DNA of 6,306 bases, taken from NCBI GenBank assembly GCA_021811745.1, contig JAJZNH010000089.1:1684-7989 (forward strand). The letters run 5' to 3'. The translations under genes and the position numbers were made by a program. Numbering within the stretch: position 1 is the stretch's first letter; each line of letters opens with the position of its first letter. The DNA comes from Acidobacteriota bacterium (GTDB lineage Bacteria > Acidobacteriota > Terriglobia > Terriglobales > Acidobacteriaceae). The notes beneath the pieces were generated by a model that did no database searches, was not told the DNA's origin, and worked only from the letters and a program-made list of their open reading frames with translations. Shown here in pieces: positions 4,474 to 6,306 of this stretch.

Positions 4474-6306
4474 TTAACTGCTAGCTCCGTGGCACTTCTT
4501 GTATTTCTTGCCACTGCCACAGGGACAGGGATCGTTACGTCCCACCTTGTCGCCCGTGCGGTGCTGCGAGGGTCGGCTTGACTCACCGGCGCCCGCGCGG
4601 CTGGCCACCGCAAGCTCGCGCTGCTTCTTGCGGTGAAACTCCTTTTCGAGCTCGTCGATGGTGGTGGAAGGCTGCCGCGTGTGAATCGGAATCTCCTCGA
4701 CCGGCGTCGAGACGGCCACACCCTCCAGAGCGAACGGCTGCGCGGCGCTAGCCACCGGCGGCGCCTTGGGCACCGCGCGCCTGGGCCGCGGCGCCACTTC
4801 AACCGGCTGGCCGTCGGCGCCGACAATCTGCATCCGGAAGAGGAAGCGAACTGTATCCTCCTGGAACTTGATCATCATCCCCTCGAACAGGTCGAAGGAC
4901 TCCTTCTTGTAGGCCACCAGCGGATCCTGCTGCGCATAACCGCGCAGGCCGATTCCTTCTTTCAGGTGGTCCATCGAGAGCAGATGATCTTTCCATAGGC
5001 CGTCGATCACGCTGAGCATCACCATGCGCTCGTGATAGCGCATGGTTTCGGATCCCAGGATCTTCTCTTTCGCCTCGTAGTGCTCCTTCAGCTTGCCAAA
5101 AATCTCCTCGCCGATCTCGTGGCGGCTCAACTGTTCGGGATTGATCTCCGCGTCGGTAAGGTTCAGCCCGAACTGGTCGTAGACCTTCTCTTTCAAGGTC
5201 TTCATGTCCCACTGATCGGGCCTGAACCGCTCGCTTGCATACTCGTCGAGAAGGCCGGCGAGAATTCCGGCGACGTAGTCCTCCAGGATCAGCTCCCGCT
5301 GCTCCACGCCCTCCAGAAGCTGGTGGCGGAGGCCGTAAACGGCCTCGCGCTGCTTGTTCATCACGTCGTCGTATTCGAGCAGGTGCTTGCGGGCCTCGAA
5401 GTTCTGCGCTTCAACGGCCTTCTGCGCGCCCTCGATGCGCTTGGAAATCATCTTCGATTCGATGGGCACACCCTCTTCCATGCCCAGCCGCTCCAGCAAC
5501 GTGCTCACCCACTGCTTGGCGAAGATGCGCATCAGGTCATCTTCAAGCGAGAGAAAGAAGCGGGACTCGCCGGGATCGCCCTGACGGCCGGCGCGCCCGC
5601 GCAGCTGATTGTCGATGCGCCGTGACTCGTGCCGCTCCGTGCCCAGGATGAACAGGCCGCCTGTCTCGATCACCTTGTCGTGTTCCGCCTGCGCCGCGGC
5701 CGCATGGCCATTGAGAGTTTCCGCCCAATCCGGCTCAGAGACCTCGAACTCCTGGCCCTGGTAGTAGAAGCGCAGAAAACCGGCCGGCGCCATGGGATTG
5801 ATGGCTCCCTCGGCCACGCTGATGGCGCGCGCCTTGCCCTTCTTCACCATTTCCTGACGGGCCATGAACTCCGGGTTGCCGCCCAGCAGAATATCGGTGC
5901 CGCGGCCGGCCATGTTGGTGGCGATGGTGACCATCCCCAGCCGCCCGGCCTGGGCCACAATCTCAGCTTCGCGCTCGTGGAACTTGGCATTCAGCACCAC
6001 ATGGCGAATGCCTTTGCGCTGCAAAATCCCCGAAAGCCGCTCGGACTTTTCAATGGACGTGGTGCCGACCAGCACCGGCTGCTTCTTCTCGTGCAGCTCG
6101 GCGATGTTCTCGGCCACCGCGTTGTACTTCTCCTTCTCAGTCCGGTAAACGACGTCGGGATTCTCGACGCGCAAGAGCGGCTTGTTGGTGGGAATCACCA
6201 CGATCTCGAGCTTGTAGATTTTCTCGAACTCGGCGGCTTCGGTTTCGGCGGTGCCGGTCATGCCGCTCAGCTTTTTGTAGAGGCGGAAATAATTCTGGAA
6301 GGTGAT
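4474..6306 (-). CDS. secA: Preprotein translocase ATPase SecA, C-terminal two-thirds (5' end outside window)
   Basis: SecA is the cytoplasmic motor that binds SecYEG and uses ATP to push unfolded secretory proteins across the inner membrane. The frame enters at the right edge with [15 protein letters not shown] followed by [16 protein letters not shown]. That is typical mid-protein SecA sequence, so the ATG at 6261 is not the real start. In order, 610 residues show the second helicase half ([67 protein letters not shown]). The scaffold and wing region follows ([19 protein letters not shown]), then the two-helix finger area ([20 protein letters not shown]), a Pro/Ala-rich linker, and the SEC-C zinc motif [13 protein letters not shown] near 4489-4527. 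That motif binds SecB or ribosomes in other bacteria. The segment after GGNPE is roughly 30 residues longer than in E. coli. The protein ends four residues after the zinc motif, at a TAA. Confidence 0.97.
   Translation of the reverse strand: MTFQNYFRLYKKLSGMTGTAETEAAEFEKIYKLEIVVIPTNKPLLRVENPDVVYRTEKEKYNAVAENIAELHEKKQPVLVGTTSIEKSERLSGILQRKGIRHVVLNAKFHEREAEIVAQAGRLGMVTIATNMAGRGTDILLGGNPEFMARQEMVKKGKARAISVAEGAINPMAPAGFLRFYYQGQEFEVSEPDWAETLNGHAAAAQAEHDKVIETGGLFILGTERHESRRIDNQLRGRAGRQGDPGESRFFLSLEDDLMRIFAKQWVSTLLERLGMEEGVPIESKMISKRIEGAQKAVEAQNFEARKHLLEYDDVMNKQREAVYGLRHQLLEGVEQRELILEDYVAGILAGLLDEYASERFRPDQWDMKTLKEKVYDQFGLNLTDAEINPEQLSRHEIGEEIFGKLKEHYEAKEKILGSETMRYHERMVMLSVIDGLWKDHLLSMDHLKEGIGLRGYAQQDPLVAYKKESFDLFEGMMIKFQEDTVRFLFRMQIVGADGQPVEVAPRPRRAVPKAPPVASAAQPFALEGVAVSTPVEEIPIHTRQPSTTIDELEKEFHRKKQRELAVASRAGAGESSRPSQHRTGDKVGRNDPCPCGSGKKYKKCHGASS

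Noticed and set aside
5032..5625. Long plus-strand open frames opposite secA, including 5235-5651
   Set aside because: They lie fully antisense to highly conserved SecA sequence. Their composition (runs of Leu/Val or Arg/Ala) is what reverse reading of GC-rich codons gives.
1..6306. CRISPR array, tRNA, insertion sequence or tandem repeats
   Set aside because: No regularly spaced repeats, cloverleaf-like sequence, transposase motifs or terminal inverted repeats were seen on reading through the window.

Overview
The window looks like an ordinary chromosomal stretch of a Gram-negative bacterium with a moderately GC-rich genome. An acidobacterium (Terriglobia-like) is my best guess. It rests on the style of the SecA protein, which has an enlarged segment after the GRGTD motif, and on an amino-sugar kinase carrying a RapZ-type C-terminal domain. 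No rRNA, tRNA, CRISPR array or mobile element is visible, and the taxonomic call is an inference.

Left part (1-2253). At the very edge a minus-strand gene starts at base 32, behind a near-perfect Shine-Dalgarno sequence; only ten codons are in view. Facing away from it is a two-gene operon. The first gene encodes an aminoglycoside-phosphotransferase-fold kinase fused to a RapZ C-terminal domain (77-1504). It overlaps by four bases (ATGA) with a sugar-1-phosphate nucleotidyltransferase of the MurU type (1501-2253). Kinase plus nucleotidyltransferase is the AmgK-MurU arrangement, in which MurNAc/GlcNAc is phosphorylated at the anomeric position and converted to the UDP-sugar for cell-wall recycling. 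The RapZ-like domain is the most interesting element here, because in enterobacteria that domain senses glucosamine-6-phosphate.

Middle part (2254-4216). About 384 bases without a convincing gene follow. They begin with two overlapping, mutually exclusive hairpins just after the murU stop. Next come two probable co-transcribed membrane-protein genes: an unrecognised 136-residue protein with about four membrane segments (2638-3048) and an AI-2E/PerM-family transporter (3098-4216). Sample lines from this block are visibly lower in GC than the flanking core genes.

Right part (4217-6306). A 257-base gap holds a perfect 11-bp hairpin that probably terminates transcription between convergent genes. 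The rest is the 3' two-thirds of secA on the minus strand, running off the right edge and ending in an intact SEC-C zinc motif.

I found no clear new multi-gene system. The best leads are the kinase-RapZ fusion, the post-murU hairpin pair, and the membrane-protein pair lying between two core loci.
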